Shown one piece after another: positions 23,277 to 32,008 of a stretch of DNA of 64,000 nucleotides. The number at the start of each line of letters is the position of its first letter. Position 1 is the stretch's first letter. This DNA is from Methyloligella halotolerans (GTDB lineage: Bacteria > Pseudomonadota > Alphaproteobacteria > Rhizobiales > Methyloligellaceae), in assembly GCF_001708935.1 (NCBI RefSeq), contig NZ_MASI01000001.1, positions 682,001 to 746,000 on the forward strand. The letters run 5' to 3'. A program made the translations under genes and the position numbers. The notes under the pieces are model-generated. The model was not told the DNA's origin. It did not search any database and was given only the letters and a program-made list of their open reading frames with translations.

Positions 23277-24425
23277 TCACGCGCGGCTTTTGCGCTTGCT
23301 CTCGATGGGGGTCACGCCGTCGTCGTCGCCCCCCTCCCCGGATTCGCTATCCGACTCGCCATCGCTTTCGACTCCGATCGCCTCGTCCAGGATGCGCTCG
23401 GCAATCAGGCCTGCATTCTGGCGGACGGCGGACTCGATCCTGGCGGCGACGTCCGGGTGCTCTTTGAGGTAGGTCTTCGCGTTCTCGCGGCCCTGACCGA
23501 TGCGCTCGGAGTCGAAGGAGAACCACGAGCCGGACTTCTCCACGATGCCGGCCTTGACGCCGAGATCGATGAGCTCGCCGGTCTTGGAGACACCCTCGCC
23601 ATACATGATGTCGAACTCGACCTGCTTGAAGGGCGGGGCGACCTTGTTCTTCACCACCTTGACGCGGGTCTGGTTGCCGACCACCTCGTCCCGCTCCTTG
23701 ATGGCGCCGATGCGGCGGATATCCAGGCGGACGGAGGAGTAGAATTTCAGGGCATTGCCGCCCGTGGTGGTTTCGGGCGAGCCGAACATCACGCCGATCT
23801 TCATGCGGATCTGGTTGATGAAGATCACCATGCAGCGCGACTTGGAGATGGAGCCGGTGAGCTTGCGGAGCGCCTGGCTCATGAGCCGGGCCTGGCTGCC
23901 CATCTGCATGTCACCCATCTCGCCTTCCAGCTCGGCCTTCGGGGTCAGTGCGGCGACGGAGTCGACCACCAGCACGTCGATGGCGCCGGAGCGCACCAGG
24001 GTGTCGGCGATCTCAAGGGCCTGCTCGCCGGTGTCGGGCTGGGAGATCAGCAGATCTTCCAGGTTCACGCCCAGCTTGTTGGCGTAGACCGTATCGAGGG
24101 CGTGCTCGGCATCGACGAAGCCGCAAACGCCGCCCTTCTTCTGGGCCTCGGCCACGACGTGGAGGGCCAGGGTCGTCTTGCCCGACGATTCCGGACCGTA
24201 GATTTCGATGACGCGTCCGCGGGGAAGGCCGCCGATCCCGAGGGCGATGTCGAGGCCCAAGGAGCCGGTCGGAATCGACTCCACCTCGACGATCTTCTCG
24301 TTGGCGCCCAACCGCATGATCGAGCCCTTGCCGCAATTCCGCTCGATCTGGGAAATCGCGGCTTCGAGCGCTTTTTGTTTGTCCATTTCAGCTCCCTCGA
24401 CGAGGCGCAGCGCAGCGTTCGACAT
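23277..24425 (-). CDS. recA: Recombinase RecA
   Basis: A 382-residue DNA strand-exchange ATPase that also triggers LexA self-cleavage in the SOS response. It shows Walker A (GPESSGKTT, about 80-88), Walker B ([12 protein letters not shown]), loop L1 ([10 protein letters not shown]), loop L2 ([19 protein letters not shown]) and [12 protein letters not shown]. The C-terminal tail is strongly acidic ([16 protein letters not shown]), which in RecA tunes activity. A second in-frame ATG 13 codons in ([10 protein letters not shown]) resembles the start of many RecA proteins, so the N-terminus may be shorter. The SOS promoter lies directly upstream. Confidence 0.98.
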   Translation of the reverse strand: MSNAALRLVEGAEMDKQKALEAAISQIERNCGKGSIMRLGANEKIVEVESIPTGSLGLDIALGIGGLPRGRVIEIYGPESSGKTTLALHVVAEAQKKGGVCGFVDAEHALDTVYANKLGVNLEDLLISQPDTGEQALEIADTLVRSGAIDVLVVDSVAALTPKAELEGEMGDMQMGSQARLMSQALRKLTGSISKSRCMVIFINQIRMKIGVMFGSPETTTGGNALKFYSSVRLDIRRIGAIKERDEVVGNQTRVKVVKNKVAPPFKQVEFDIMYGEGVSKTGELIDLGVKAGIVEKSGSWFSFDSERIGQGRENAKTYLKEHPDVAARIESAVRQNAGLIAERILDEAIGVESDGESDSESGEGGDDDGVTPIESKRKSRA

Positions 24426-24500
24426 CGGATTTCTCCCCTTTTCACACGCGATTCGGGCGTGGGTAAATGGCTAAGTGGGATTGGGTTCGAATTGCCGAAG

Positions 24501-24529
24501 ACTGTACACGCTTTGTTCTATGTTCGCAA
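24501..24529 (-). promoter_or_regulatory. recA promoter (sigma-70 type)
   Basis: On the minus strand TTGCGA (24529-24524) and TACAGT (24506-24501) are separated by exactly 17 bases, a good housekeeping promoter placed 76 bases upstream of the recA start. The -35 element overlaps the SOS box. Confidence 0.7.
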
Positions 24530-24536
24530 GATGTTC
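24522..24536. promoter_or_regulatory. SOS box (LexA operator) of recA
   Basis: GTTC-GCAAGAT-GTTC at 24522-24536 (GAAC-N7-GAAC on the other strand) is an exact match to the LexA operator of alphaproteobacteria, which differs from the CTGT-N8-ACAG box of enterics. It overlaps the recA -35 element, so bound LexA would block recA. It also lies 77 bases before the divergent transporter gene. Confidence 0.85.
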
Positions 24537-24612
24537 TTTTGCGGAACTAACCTTACCGCCTTATTGCCCAGTCCTGCTTGGTCCCCGCGCCCCCTGCCCT
24601 TACCTTTCCCCC

Positions 24613-25257
24613 ATGGCCTGCTGTTCCGAACTCGATCCCGCTGAGGCAGGACGCCGGCGCGCGGTGTTGTGGGTGGCGCTCGCCGTCAATCTTGCGATGT
24701 TCGTCGTCGAGCTCACCGCCGGTTTGCTGTCCGGCTCGGTCTCGCTGCTCGCCGACGGTATCGATTTCGCCGGCGATGCAGCGAATTACGCGATCAGCCT
24801 CGCGGTTGTGGGACTCGCGCTTCACTGGCGGGCGCGAACGGCGCTTCTCAAGGGCGTCACCATGGCGGCCTTCGGGCTGTGGGTGATCGGCCAAGCGATC
24901 TGGCATTGGGTGAGCGGCGTGGTGCCGGACGCGCCGGTGATGGGCGTGGTCGGCGTGATGGCGCTCGCCGCCAATGCGGGCGTCGCCGCCATGCTCTACC
25001 GCTACCGTGAGGGCGATTCCAACATGCGCTCGGTGTGGATCTGCTCGCGCAACGATGCCTATAGCAATCTGGCGGTGCTGGCGGCGGCGGCGGGCGTGTT
25101 CGGCACCGGCTCGTCGCTGCCGGATATCGCGGTGGCCTGCGTCATGGCGGGGCTGGCGCTGCATGGCAGCTACACGGTGATCCGCCATGCGGTCTCAGAG
25201 CTGCGTCACAGCAGTCCCGAGCGAAACCCGACCGCGCAGGAAGAGCCTGCGGGCTGA
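24613..25257 (+). CDS. Cation diffusion facilitator-like transporter
   Basis: A 214-residue inner-membrane protein with about six predicted helices. Near the start it has AVLWVALAVNLAMFVVELTAG followed by SGSVSLLADGIDFAGD, the helix-2 metal site of the cation diffusion facilitator family (ADGIDFAGD in place of ADS-H-D), and a second site SRNDAYSNLAV. The C-terminal cytoplasmic domain is missing, as in short CDF forms. The N-terminus CCSELD could bind metal. ATG 24613 is chosen because upstream codons fall within the recA control region. The metal is not predictable. Confidence 0.83.
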   Translation: MACCSELDPAEAGRRRAVLWVALAVNLAMFVVELTAGLLSGSVSLLADGIDFAGDAANYAISLAVVGLALHWRARTALLKGVTMAAFGLWVIGQAIWHWVSGVVPDAPVMGVVGVMALAANAGVAAMLYRYREGDSNMRSVWICSRNDAYSNLAVLAAAAGVFGTGSSLPDIAVACVMAGLALHGSYTVIRHAVSELRHSSPERNPTAQEEPAG

Positions 25258-25271
25258 CAATCAGGGTTGCC

Positions 25272-25478
25272 CTACCCGGCCTGGTCGAAGCGGCGGAACT
25301 GGAAGCGGTCGCGGATATGCTCGTTGAAATAGGCGCCGGTGGACGGCGCGGCGGCGAGCTCGCGATAGACGATCTCGGGCACGGCTTCGTAGACGTAGCG
25401 CCGGCCGGACTGGAAGATCACGGTCAGACGCCCGGACTCGAAGTCGTAGAAAAAAGTGCGGATGACGCTGGAGGGCAT
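25272..25478 (-). CDS. KTSC domain-containing protein
   Basis: A 68-residue protein that is a single KTSC domain: SSVIRTFFYDFESGRLTVIF, then YEAVPEIVYRELAAAPSTGAYFNEHIRDRFQF. KTSC domains are small folds named after a lysyl-tRNA synthetase-associated region; their function is uncertain. ATG 25478 starts the conserved domain; a longer start at 25529 (MFGRPHLAAAEVLG) is possible. It is the second of two neighbouring KTSC genes on this strand, in a different frame. Confidence 0.75.
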   Translation of the reverse strand: MPSSVIRTFFYDFESGRLTVIFQSGRRYVYEAVPEIVYRELAAAPSTGAYFNEHIRDRFQFRRFDQAG

Positions 25479-25575
25479 CTCTTCAAATCCCAGAACCTCG
25501 GCGGCCGCAAGATGAGGCCTGCCAAACATATGGTCCTGGAACGCGTCCGGTTTAAGGCCGCGACGGGCCCATTCG

Positions 25576-25824
25576 TCAGCTGGCGAAAACGGGCACGCTC
25601 CGCATGGGCTCGATGACGGAGCCGGCGAAGGTGGACGGATAGTTCTGACGGATATGGTCGCTGTAGAAGCGGCCCTGGGACGGCGCATCGAGAAAGGCCA
25701 GATAGACCTCTTCGCTCACCCCATGAAAGGTGAAGGTCCCGACATCCCGGAAGGTGATTTCCATGGTCGACCGCTTCGCATCGTGCTCGACGTAAACGAT
25801 GCTGCCAGAGTTCACGTAAGGCAT
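25576..25824 (-). CDS. KTSC domain-containing protein
   Basis: An 82-residue protein with the same fold as the next gene: VYVEHDAKRSTMEITFRDVG, then FHGVSEEVYLAFLDAPSQGRFYSDHIRQNY. It keeps the typical V-E-Y-ALL-AS-G-F-IR pattern. ATG 25824 has a GGGAGAGGTT upstream. The two genes are about 30% alike by eye and look like an old tandem duplication. Function unknown. Confidence 0.78.
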   Translation of the reverse strand: MPYVNSGSIVYVEHDAKRSTMEITFRDVGTFTFHGVSEEVYLAFLDAPSQGRFYSDHIRQNYPSTFAGSVIEPMRSVPVFAS

Positions 25825-26072
25825 AGAACCTCTCCCTGTCCCATCTCACCATCGGGACAATTGCCCAGGCCATAGGTCAAGAATCCGAAAGCCGGGACCC
25901 GAAGGCCGCGGCCACGAACGCGAATGAAACGGAGAACGCCCGACCCGATCGCCTGTGAATACCCCTCCCCCGCCGGCGGATCGCCGGCCGAAGACCGAAG
26001 CCCAGTTTCCCTGAGTCGTTTCGACCTTCGAGAAGGAAGTGTGACGCCGCGACGACAGCGGCGTCAAGCAAA
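25825..26072. other. Intergenic region without a recognised feature
   Basis: The 248 bases between the first KTSC gene and the sulfotransferase stop contain no convincing ORF, terminator or repeat. They must hold the promoter of the KTSC pair on the minus strand, but no clear -35/-10 pair stands out. Confidence 0.5.
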
Positions 26073-27350
26073 TCACGCAGGCTGCTCGGTTTCCGCCGCG
26101 GGCTGTTGCGGGGCCGCCTGGCCGGGCTGATCGAGATAGCCGTAGCGCTCCATATGCGGGCCCATGCGCTCCAGGATGCGCGCCTTGATGTCGGCGGGCA
26201 GCTCGTATTGGGAGGTCTGGTGCTCGGAGCGGGCATCGAGAAGCGCGCGCATCTTCGGCTCGGCTTGCGAAAAGTCGCCGATGCGGAGCTTATCGTACAT
26301 CTCGGACAGACGCCCGATGGGATCCTTCACCAGATCCTCGTAGCGGATCTCGTAGAGGTTCTGCTCCGGGATGAGGTGACGGTCGGCCTGATAGCGGTCG
26401 GTGAGCCGCTGCATCATGTCGAGGACGTAGTCGTCGAGCCAGCCGCTGACATAGGGCGGGTTGTGCAGGCCCTGGGTCGAATAGAGCGCGCGCCACAGCT
26501 TCACGGTGGAAGGATAGACGTCCAGCGGGTTGCGGGTGATGTAGATGAAGCGCGCATTGGGGAAGCGCTCCAGGAGATACCGAACACGCGCGGAGTTCGC
26601 CGGCGATTTCAGGATCAACGGCTTGTCGTGGCGAACCATGAGGCGCTTGTAGAACCACAGATAGGCGTCGAACCAGGCCTTGCGCTTCTTCTCCGGCACG
26701 CCTTCGAAATCGACATAGTCGCTGTCGACCGGGCCGTGGCGGGGCCACGCCATGGTGTTCAGAGGGCTCCCCTGACCCATCATGATCACGCCGAACTCTT
26801 CTTCCTGGGGCCGGTCGAAGCCGACGGGCACGTCGTCCTGGGGGCGCTTCTTGGGCAGGAGCACCTTCATGATGCGGGAGAGCGTGCGCTCGGTGATCAG
26901 GAAGTGGTGCGGGAAGAAGCACTCATAGGTGGTCGGATAGGCGGTGTTCGGATCGGACGCCAGCAGGTCGTGCAGGAAGGTCGTGCCCGTGCGCCAGTGG
27001 CCGATGACGAAGACCGGCTCCTTGTCGAGCTTCACGTTCTTGATGCGGCGGCGATAGATCAGCTCGCTCAGGAGGTAGAGCGGGGTATTGATGGGGCACC
27101 AGAGCACCAGGGTCAGCACGTCGGGGATGCAGTTCGTCGTGAAGTCGAAGCGGCCCCGGGCAAACAGCTTCATCAGCGTGCCGAAGCGCATGCCGTACCA
27201 CATGTAAAGAAGCTTGCCGCCGTAGCGGTGGATACCGAGGAGCTTCTGCTTCGGCTTGCGCTTCTCGGCCTTAAGGGCCGCCTGCTCGGGATCGTCCGGA
27301 ATCTTCTCGTAGTCGGGCACGCTGACGTGGCTCCCAAAATCGGCTGACAA
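26073..27350 (-). CDS. Sulfotransferase family protein
   Basis: A 425-residue protein of the sulfotransferase superfamily (Sulfotransfer_3 type). These enzymes transfer sulfate from PAPS to an alcohol or amine. The 5'-phosphosulfate loop is VFVIGHWRTGTTFLHDLL (about 111-128). The 3'-phosphate-binding region is FIYITRNPLDVYPSTVKLW (about 275-293), with catalytic-site-like HDKPLILKSPANSARV between them. The C-terminal 15 residues are Gln/Ala/Pro-rich. No PAPS or lipid-sulfation genes are adjacent; the acceptor may be a lipid, glycan or small molecule. Confidence 0.87.
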   Translation of the reverse strand: MSADFGSHVSVPDYEKIPDDPEQAALKAEKRKPKQKLLGIHRYGGKLLYMWYGMRFGTLMKLFARGRFDFTTNCIPDVLTLVLWCPINTPLYLLSELIYRRRIKNVKLDKEPVFVIGHWRTGTTFLHDLLASDPNTAYPTTYECFFPHHFLITERTLSRIMKVLLPKKRPQDDVPVGFDRPQEEEFGVIMMGQGSPLNTMAWPRHGPVDSDYVDFEGVPEKKRKAWFDAYLWFYKRLMVRHDKPLILKSPANSARVRYLLERFPNARFIYITRNPLDVYPSTVKLWRALYSTQGLHNPPYVSGWLDDYVLDMMQRLTDRYQADRHLIPEQNLYEIRYEDLVKDPIGRLSEMYDKLRIGDFSQAEPKMRALLDARSEHQTSQYELPADIKARILERMGPHMERYGYLDQPGQAAPQQPAAETEQPA

Positions 27351-27442
27351 AAGCGGAAAAATTCGCTCCGGGGTGTTAGCCGGGATTGCATCCCAAGAAA
27401 ACCCCTAAGGCGAAAGGGACGCGGGCCGGAGGGCTCCCGTGG

Positions 27443-29985
27443 TTAAGCCTCGAACGCCTCTTTGACGGCCGCCGCGAGCTGCTTCAGATCGAAGGGCTTC
27501 TGGATGAACATGAAGGCCTCGCCCTCGTCCAGATTGCGCTTGAAGGCGTCTTCCGCGTAGCCGGACATGAAGATGATGCGCAGGTCCGGGTGATCGCGGC
27601 GCAGCTCCTTGAGCAGCGTCGGTCCGTCCATCTCCGGCATGACGACGTCGGAGACCACGAGATCGACCTCGCCGTCATGCTCGTTGAAGACCTCGAGCGC
27701 CTCCGCGCCGGTGCCGGCCTCCAGGACGTTGTAGCCGCGCTGGCCGAGGGCCCGGGCGGCGAAGCTGCGGACGGCGTCCTCGTCCTCCACCAGAAGCACG
27801 GTGCCGCGGCCGGTGAGATCTCGCGTCTCCCGCTTCTCCGGCTTCTCCTCCTCGACCGGCTCTTCGGAAGGAAGGGCGATGTGGCGGGGCAGATAGACCC
27901 GCATGGAGGTGCCCTTCCCCGGCTCGCTTTCGGGGAAGATGAAGCCGCCGGTCTGCTTCACGATACCGTAGACGGTGGAGAGGCCCAGACCCGTGCCGCG
28001 GCCGACCTCCTTGGTGGAGAAGAAGGGGTCGAAGATCTTCTGGATGACCTCGGGCGGCATGCCCTCGCCGGTGTCCGTCACTTCGATCTCGACATACTCG
28101 CCGGGGTCGAGATGGCGCTGGCCGATCTCCCGGGACGCGCCTTCGGAGATGTTCCTGGTGCGGATGATGAGCTTGCCGCCGCCGGGCATGGCGTCGCGCG
28201 CGTTCACCGCGAGATTGATGATCACCTGCTCCAGCTGATGCTGGTCGGCCTTCACCGGCCAGAGGTCGCGGCCCTGATCGAGCTCGAGCTCGACGTTCTC
28301 GCCCAGCAGCCGGCCCAGCAGCTGGGACAGCTCCGACACCAGATCGCCGATCTGCAGCACCTGGGGCCGCAGGGTCTGCTGGCGGGAGAAGGCAAGCAGC
28401 TGCCGCACCAGGCCGGCGGCCCGGTTCGCGTTCTGCTTGATGTTCATGATGTCCTTGAACGCCGGGTCGGTGGGCCGGTGGTTCTGGAGCAGGAAGTCCG
28501 AGAAGCCGATGATCGCCGTGAGCATGTTGTTGAAGTCGTGGGCGATGCCGCCGGCCATCTGACCGATGGCCTGCATCTTCTGGCTCTGGGCGATCTGACG
28601 CTCCAGCACACGCTGCTGGCTGGTGTCGATGGCGTAGGCGATTGCCGCATCGGTTTCGCCTTCCACCTGCTCGATGGGGCTGAGAAACAGGCGGCCGCTC
28701 TTCTCCTCGTCGTCGGCGAGGTTGAAGTCGAGGGGTTCGACCAGGCCCTGGCCGGCGATGGCGAGGTCGAACGACTTTTCGTAGGTCGTCCGGCTCTCGG
28801 CATCCAGCATGGCGCCGATGGAGGCCGCGCCTTCCACCTTGTCGGGCGCGCCAAAGAGGCTGACGAAGGCGGCGTTGCTCGCGGTGATGGTGCCGTCCTT
28901 GCCCAGGGTCGCGATGGCGATGGGCGAGGATTGAAACAGGCGGGCAAAGCGGAGCTCGGCGGGCGCGCCTCGTAGGCCTCGCCGGCGGCACGATTCAGAA
29001 CAAGCGCGTGGGCCCAGCCAGTCTGGGCGCCGCGGGGCAGACGGTGGAGGATGCGGACCGGCAGGCTGGTGCCGTCGGCCTTCACCAGATCGAGCTCGAA
29101 CCGGCGCGTCGCGCTCTGGGACGTATTGCGGCCGGCGCCGGCCAGAAGGGCTGCCCCGTCCCGGGACATGATGTCCTCGAGCTTCAGCTGATTCGTGGCG
29201 GTATCGGACAGATCGACGCCGAGCCACTGGGCAAGGGTGGCGTTGAGATATTCGATATTGCCCTTCGCATCGGCGGTGAAGAAACCGGCTGGCGCGTGAT
29301 CCAGATAGGCGATGGCCTGCTGAACCTTCTCGAAGCTCTCTTCCTGGTTCTGACGTTCGTCGGTGATCTCGTCGAGCTGCCAGACGACGAGGGCGCCGTG
29401 GCGCTCCATCTCCGCGGAGGACGGCATGGGCCGGACGGAGATGCGGAACCAGCGGGGCGTGATGGAATCGTCTTCGGTCATCTCGCCCAGAGGCGGCAGG
29501 CGAAACTCCTCCTTCAGCGCCCTGCCCTGCTGGGCGGCGCGGGCGAGGCGGAAAATCGTCTCGGCGAGATGGGCGTTGCCGGCGAACGCCCTGTCCGGGG
29601 TCGGGACGCTCGACTTCCCTTCGAGGCCGAGGAGATCGCGGTAGGCCGCATTGGCATAGAGCACACGGCCGTTTCCGTCGGCGATGAGCGCGCCTTGAGG
29701 CAGATTGTCGATAAACGCCTTGGCGACGTCGTTCTTCACCTGGCGCTGGCCGAAATGCAGGATGCCCACGGCGCCGGCGAACAGGCAGAAGACGCCGACC
29801 ACCGCCAGGCCCGCCAGGATGGCCAGCACGAAAGGCTCGGCGATCTCGCGAGAGACCATGGCGAGGCCGACGGCCGCAGCCGCCAAGCCAAGGGCCAGCA
29901 GCACGACCAAGCCGATACTGCCCTCGCGTTCGGTGCGGTCCGTCACAGGCTGTGAATAGCGCATCGGCGCCCCAATGTCGGTCAT
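27443..29985 (-). CDS. cckA: Cell-cycle hybrid histidine kinase CckA (interrupted by a frameshift)
   Basis: A membrane hybrid kinase of about 848 residues that feeds phosphate through ChpT to CtrA. Two N-terminal helices (about 23-42 and 52-72) are followed by PAS domains (NLPQGALIADGNGRVLYANA; DHAPAGFFTADAKGNIEYLN; SSPIAIATLGKDGTI), the H-box (GGIAHDFNNMLTAIIGFSDF), N- and G-boxes (NLAVNARDAMPGGGKL; GRGTGLGLSTVYGIV) and a receiver domain (VLLVEDEDAVRSF, VVMPEMDGPTL). The frame breaks after GEAYEA near base 28963 and resumes as PAELRFARLFQSSP; one missing base in a G run explains it. CckA is essential in many relatives, so a sequence error is likely. Two GANTC sites lie just upstream. Confidence 0.92.
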
Positions 29986-30334
29986 GGATGGAAAACTATC
30001 CGATTCGTCTCCGAGTCGATCCGGAGATTATGCTCAGACAGCGGCGGCGAGACTGGCCGCAAACCGTTTGAATATCGCTAATTCCGCTCGGCTGCTGCAG
30101 TCAGTTCAGTGCGAGTTCGGGGCCGCAGCGATCCGGTGATTGTCATAAGCCTCCACTCAGGCGTATTCCTCTGATAGAAGGGGCTCTGCCGAAGCGATTG
30201 TCGGCATTGCGGGGAGGCTTCCCGCGCTCGCACGCTCCTTTGGGGTTGAGAGCGCAAGCGGCCCGCCCTATCTCTCCCCCGCCGGGGCCGCGGGGGCTCT
30301 AGCGAATTGCGGCGGATTTGATCGCGAGGAAGGG
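29986..30334. promoter_or_regulatory. Divergent control region between cckA and the FliO-like gene
   Basis: This 349-base gap must hold both promoters. CcrM methylation sites GATTC (30002-30006) and GAGTC (30013-30017) lie 17-32 bases upstream of the cckA start, which would allow replication-linked control as known for cell-cycle genes. A GAGGAAGGG Shine-Dalgarno precedes the gene at 30335. No other clear site was found. Confidence 0.4.
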
Positions 30335-30688
30335 ATGTCAGACACTAGCCAGCTGATCCTCGTCATCTCCACGTTCTTGTTCGTCATGGCGCTGATCGCC
30401 CTGGCGGTGTGGGGCTTCAAGGCATTTTTCTCCAGCAACTCAAGCGGTCCGGGCTTCTTCCGAGCGCGCGAGCGCCGGTTGAACGTGGTGGAAAGCGCCG
30501 TGGTCGATGCGAAGCGGAAGCTCTATCTGATCCGCCGCGACGACAAGGAGCATCTCGTCATGATCGGGGGCCCTGTCGACATGGTGATCGAGACGGGCAT
30601 CGAAGCGCGCCAGCCTCTCGACCATCCGCTTGAGGACGTGGTCATCGACCACAGCGAGCGTCCCCAGTCGGATCCCGAGCTGAGCTGA
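30335..30688 (+). CDS. FliO-like flagellar biosynthesis protein
   Basis: A 117-residue protein with one N-terminal membrane helix (about 7-30; LILVISTFLFVMALIALAVWG) and a small cytoplasmic domain with RRLNVVESAVVDAKRKLYLIRRDDKEHLVMIGG (abridged: VVDAKRKLYLIRRD). This arrangement is the FliO/MopB pattern; FliO helps assemble the flagellar export gate. In alphaproteobacteria such a gene is often found next to cckA, away from flagellar clusters. No flagellar gene is in the window, so the role is not secure. Confidence 0.68.
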   Translation: MSDTSQLILVISTFLFVMALIALAVWGFKAFFSSNSSGPGFFRARERRLNVVESAVVDAKRKLYLIRRDDKEHLVMIGGPVDMVIETGIEARQPLDHPLEDVVIDHSERPQSDPELS

Positions 30689-31062
30689 CCTCCGGGCCGT
30701 CGGCCTCCCTCTATCCCTTGACGAAGGCGCGTAAGACCGCCCGGCGTGGCGTGCCGGGTGCAGGCTCTGCATGCCCGACGGCGAACACACGCTTAACGGG
30801 AATTTTTCGCCGCGACCATAAGCCCTTCATTTCACTAATCGATTGACTGGTGCCGAAAAGCCACGTCGGTTTTTCTTGTGGAAAGAGTCGGGATCGGTTA
30901 CAAAGGATGCGGTTTCACGGTCGCCATGCGTAATTTGTGGCAGGCGGAAGAACTTGTCGCCGGTACTTTCGACCGCTTCGCTGTGAAATCGCCGGCAGTT
31001 CCCTGCTAATGGTCCGACATCGGTTGGTTCAGCCAACCCTGTCAGTCCCCCAAAACCTCTCC
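30689..31062. other. Intergenic stretch before a cluster of terminators
   Basis: About 370 bases with lower GC than the surroundings and no good ORF. A small hairpin GGTTGG-TTCAG-CCAACC is at 31023-31039. A minus-strand frame of 69 codons (30827-31036) starts with TTG and lacks recognisable protein features. Because an excellent terminator follows at 31063, the stretch may be a long 3' UTR of the FliO-like gene or hold a small RNA. Confidence 0.4.
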
Positions 31063-31092
31063 ACGCCCCGCTCCCCAGCGGGGCGTTTTTTT
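31063..31092 (+). terminator. Intrinsic terminator, first of a tandem series
   Basis: ACGCCCCGCT-CCCC-AGCGGGGCGT forms a perfect 10-bp stem followed by seven T. A near-copy (GCCCCGCT-CCCC-AGCGGGGC plus GATTTTT) lies at 31123-31149, and a third decayed copy ends at 31200. Confidence 0.85.
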
Positions 31093-31200
31093 ATGTTCTG
31101 ACGCCTGCTTGCGCGGGCTACGGCCCCGCTCCCCAGCGGGGCGATTTTTATGTTTTGACGCCTGCTTGCGCAGGCTACGGCCCCCCTCCCCAGCGGGGCG
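31063..31200. repeat. 57-bp tandem repeat carrying terminator hairpins (about 2.4 copies)
   Basis: The block ATGTTCTGACGCCTGCTTGC at 31093 recurs at 31150 with one base changed, a period of 57. Each unit joins a GC-rich terminator hairpin and a second hairpin (GCCTGC-TTGC-GCAGGC, perfect at 31161-31176). The third copy has lost stem pairing. The array ends about 110 bases before the transglycosylase gene. Confidence 0.8.
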
Positions 31201-31308
31201 ACGGAAAGGCAGCGAAAGGCCCATCGATTCCTGTTCGTCAAACTCCGGTCCCAGGTCCAAAACACCTGGCGACTGGCCTCCCAGAGCGGCGCTGATATAA
31301 GTCGCGCC

Positions 31309-31977
31309 ATGGCTCGCATTCTCAAGATCTCTCTTGTCATCGTCGCGGTGGTGATTCTGGCCGGGGTCGGCTACGGCGCCAAAGGATATCTCGACGCGTT
31401 GGGAGACTCAGATGATCTCCGTGCTCGGGCGGACGCGTTAATCGCTGAAGGCCGCAGTGGACGGGACCTCGGAGCGGAGCGTCTTCGATCCTTGCTTCAG
31501 GTCGAGGACCCCGCCTTTTACGAACATGCGGGCGTGGATTTTTCTTCGGATGGGGCCGGCGCGACGACCATTTCCCAATCGCTATCGAAGCGGCTGGCGT
31601 TTGAGCAGTTTCGGCCCGGTTTGGGGAAGCTGCGTCAGACCGGCTATGCCCTTGGCCTGGAGCAGCGGCTTACGAAACAGCAAATTCTCGCTCTCTGGCT
31701 CGACACATTGGAGATGGGGCGCGGTCCTGAAGGGTGGATGACGGGGTTCTATGCGGCGAGCCAAGCTGTCTACGGAAAACCGCCCGCCAAGCTGTCCGAA
31801 GATGCGTTTCTGAGACTGGTGGCCGTCCTCATAGCCCCCTCGTCATTCGATCTGTTGAGAGAAGATCCCGAACTCGATGTTCGCGTGGAGCGGATCAAAC
31901 GCCTCGTTGCCGGACAATGCGCTCCAACGGGTCATGGGGACGTTTGGTTGGACGGATGCCGGCGAACGCCCGGTTGA
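31309..31977 (+). CDS. Transglycosylase domain protein (GT51, monofunctional)
   Basis: A 222-residue protein with one N-terminal membrane anchor (about 6-26) and a single GT51 peptidoglycan glycosyltransferase domain. The catalytic region reads LLQVEDPAFYEHAGVDF (EDxxFxxH-G-D motif, about 65-80), followed by GATTISQSLSKRL, the conserved TITQQ-like box, and LALWLDTLEMGRG. No transpeptidase domain follows, so it resembles MtgA-type enzymes that polymerise lipid II. The overall length is short for the family. A dipeptidase gene for the same cell-wall chemistry follows after 31 bases. Confidence 0.8.
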   Translation: MARILKISLVIVAVVILAGVGYGAKGYLDALGDSDDLRARADALIAEGRSGRDLGAERLRSLLQVEDPAFYEHAGVDFSSDGAGATTISQSLSKRLAFEQFRPGLGKLRQTGYALGLEQRLTKQQILALWLDTLEMGRGPEGWMTGFYAASQAVYGKPPAKLSEDAFLRLVAVLIAPSSFDLLREDPELDVRVERIKRLVAGQCAPTGHGDVWLDGCRRTPG

Positions 31978-32008
31978 CCCGGACACACGCATCTCCAACA
32001 GTCACAGC

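Noticed and set aside
30827-31036. Minus-strand 69-codon frame
   Set aside because: TTG start, no recognisable protein features and atypical composition; not enough support to list as a gene.
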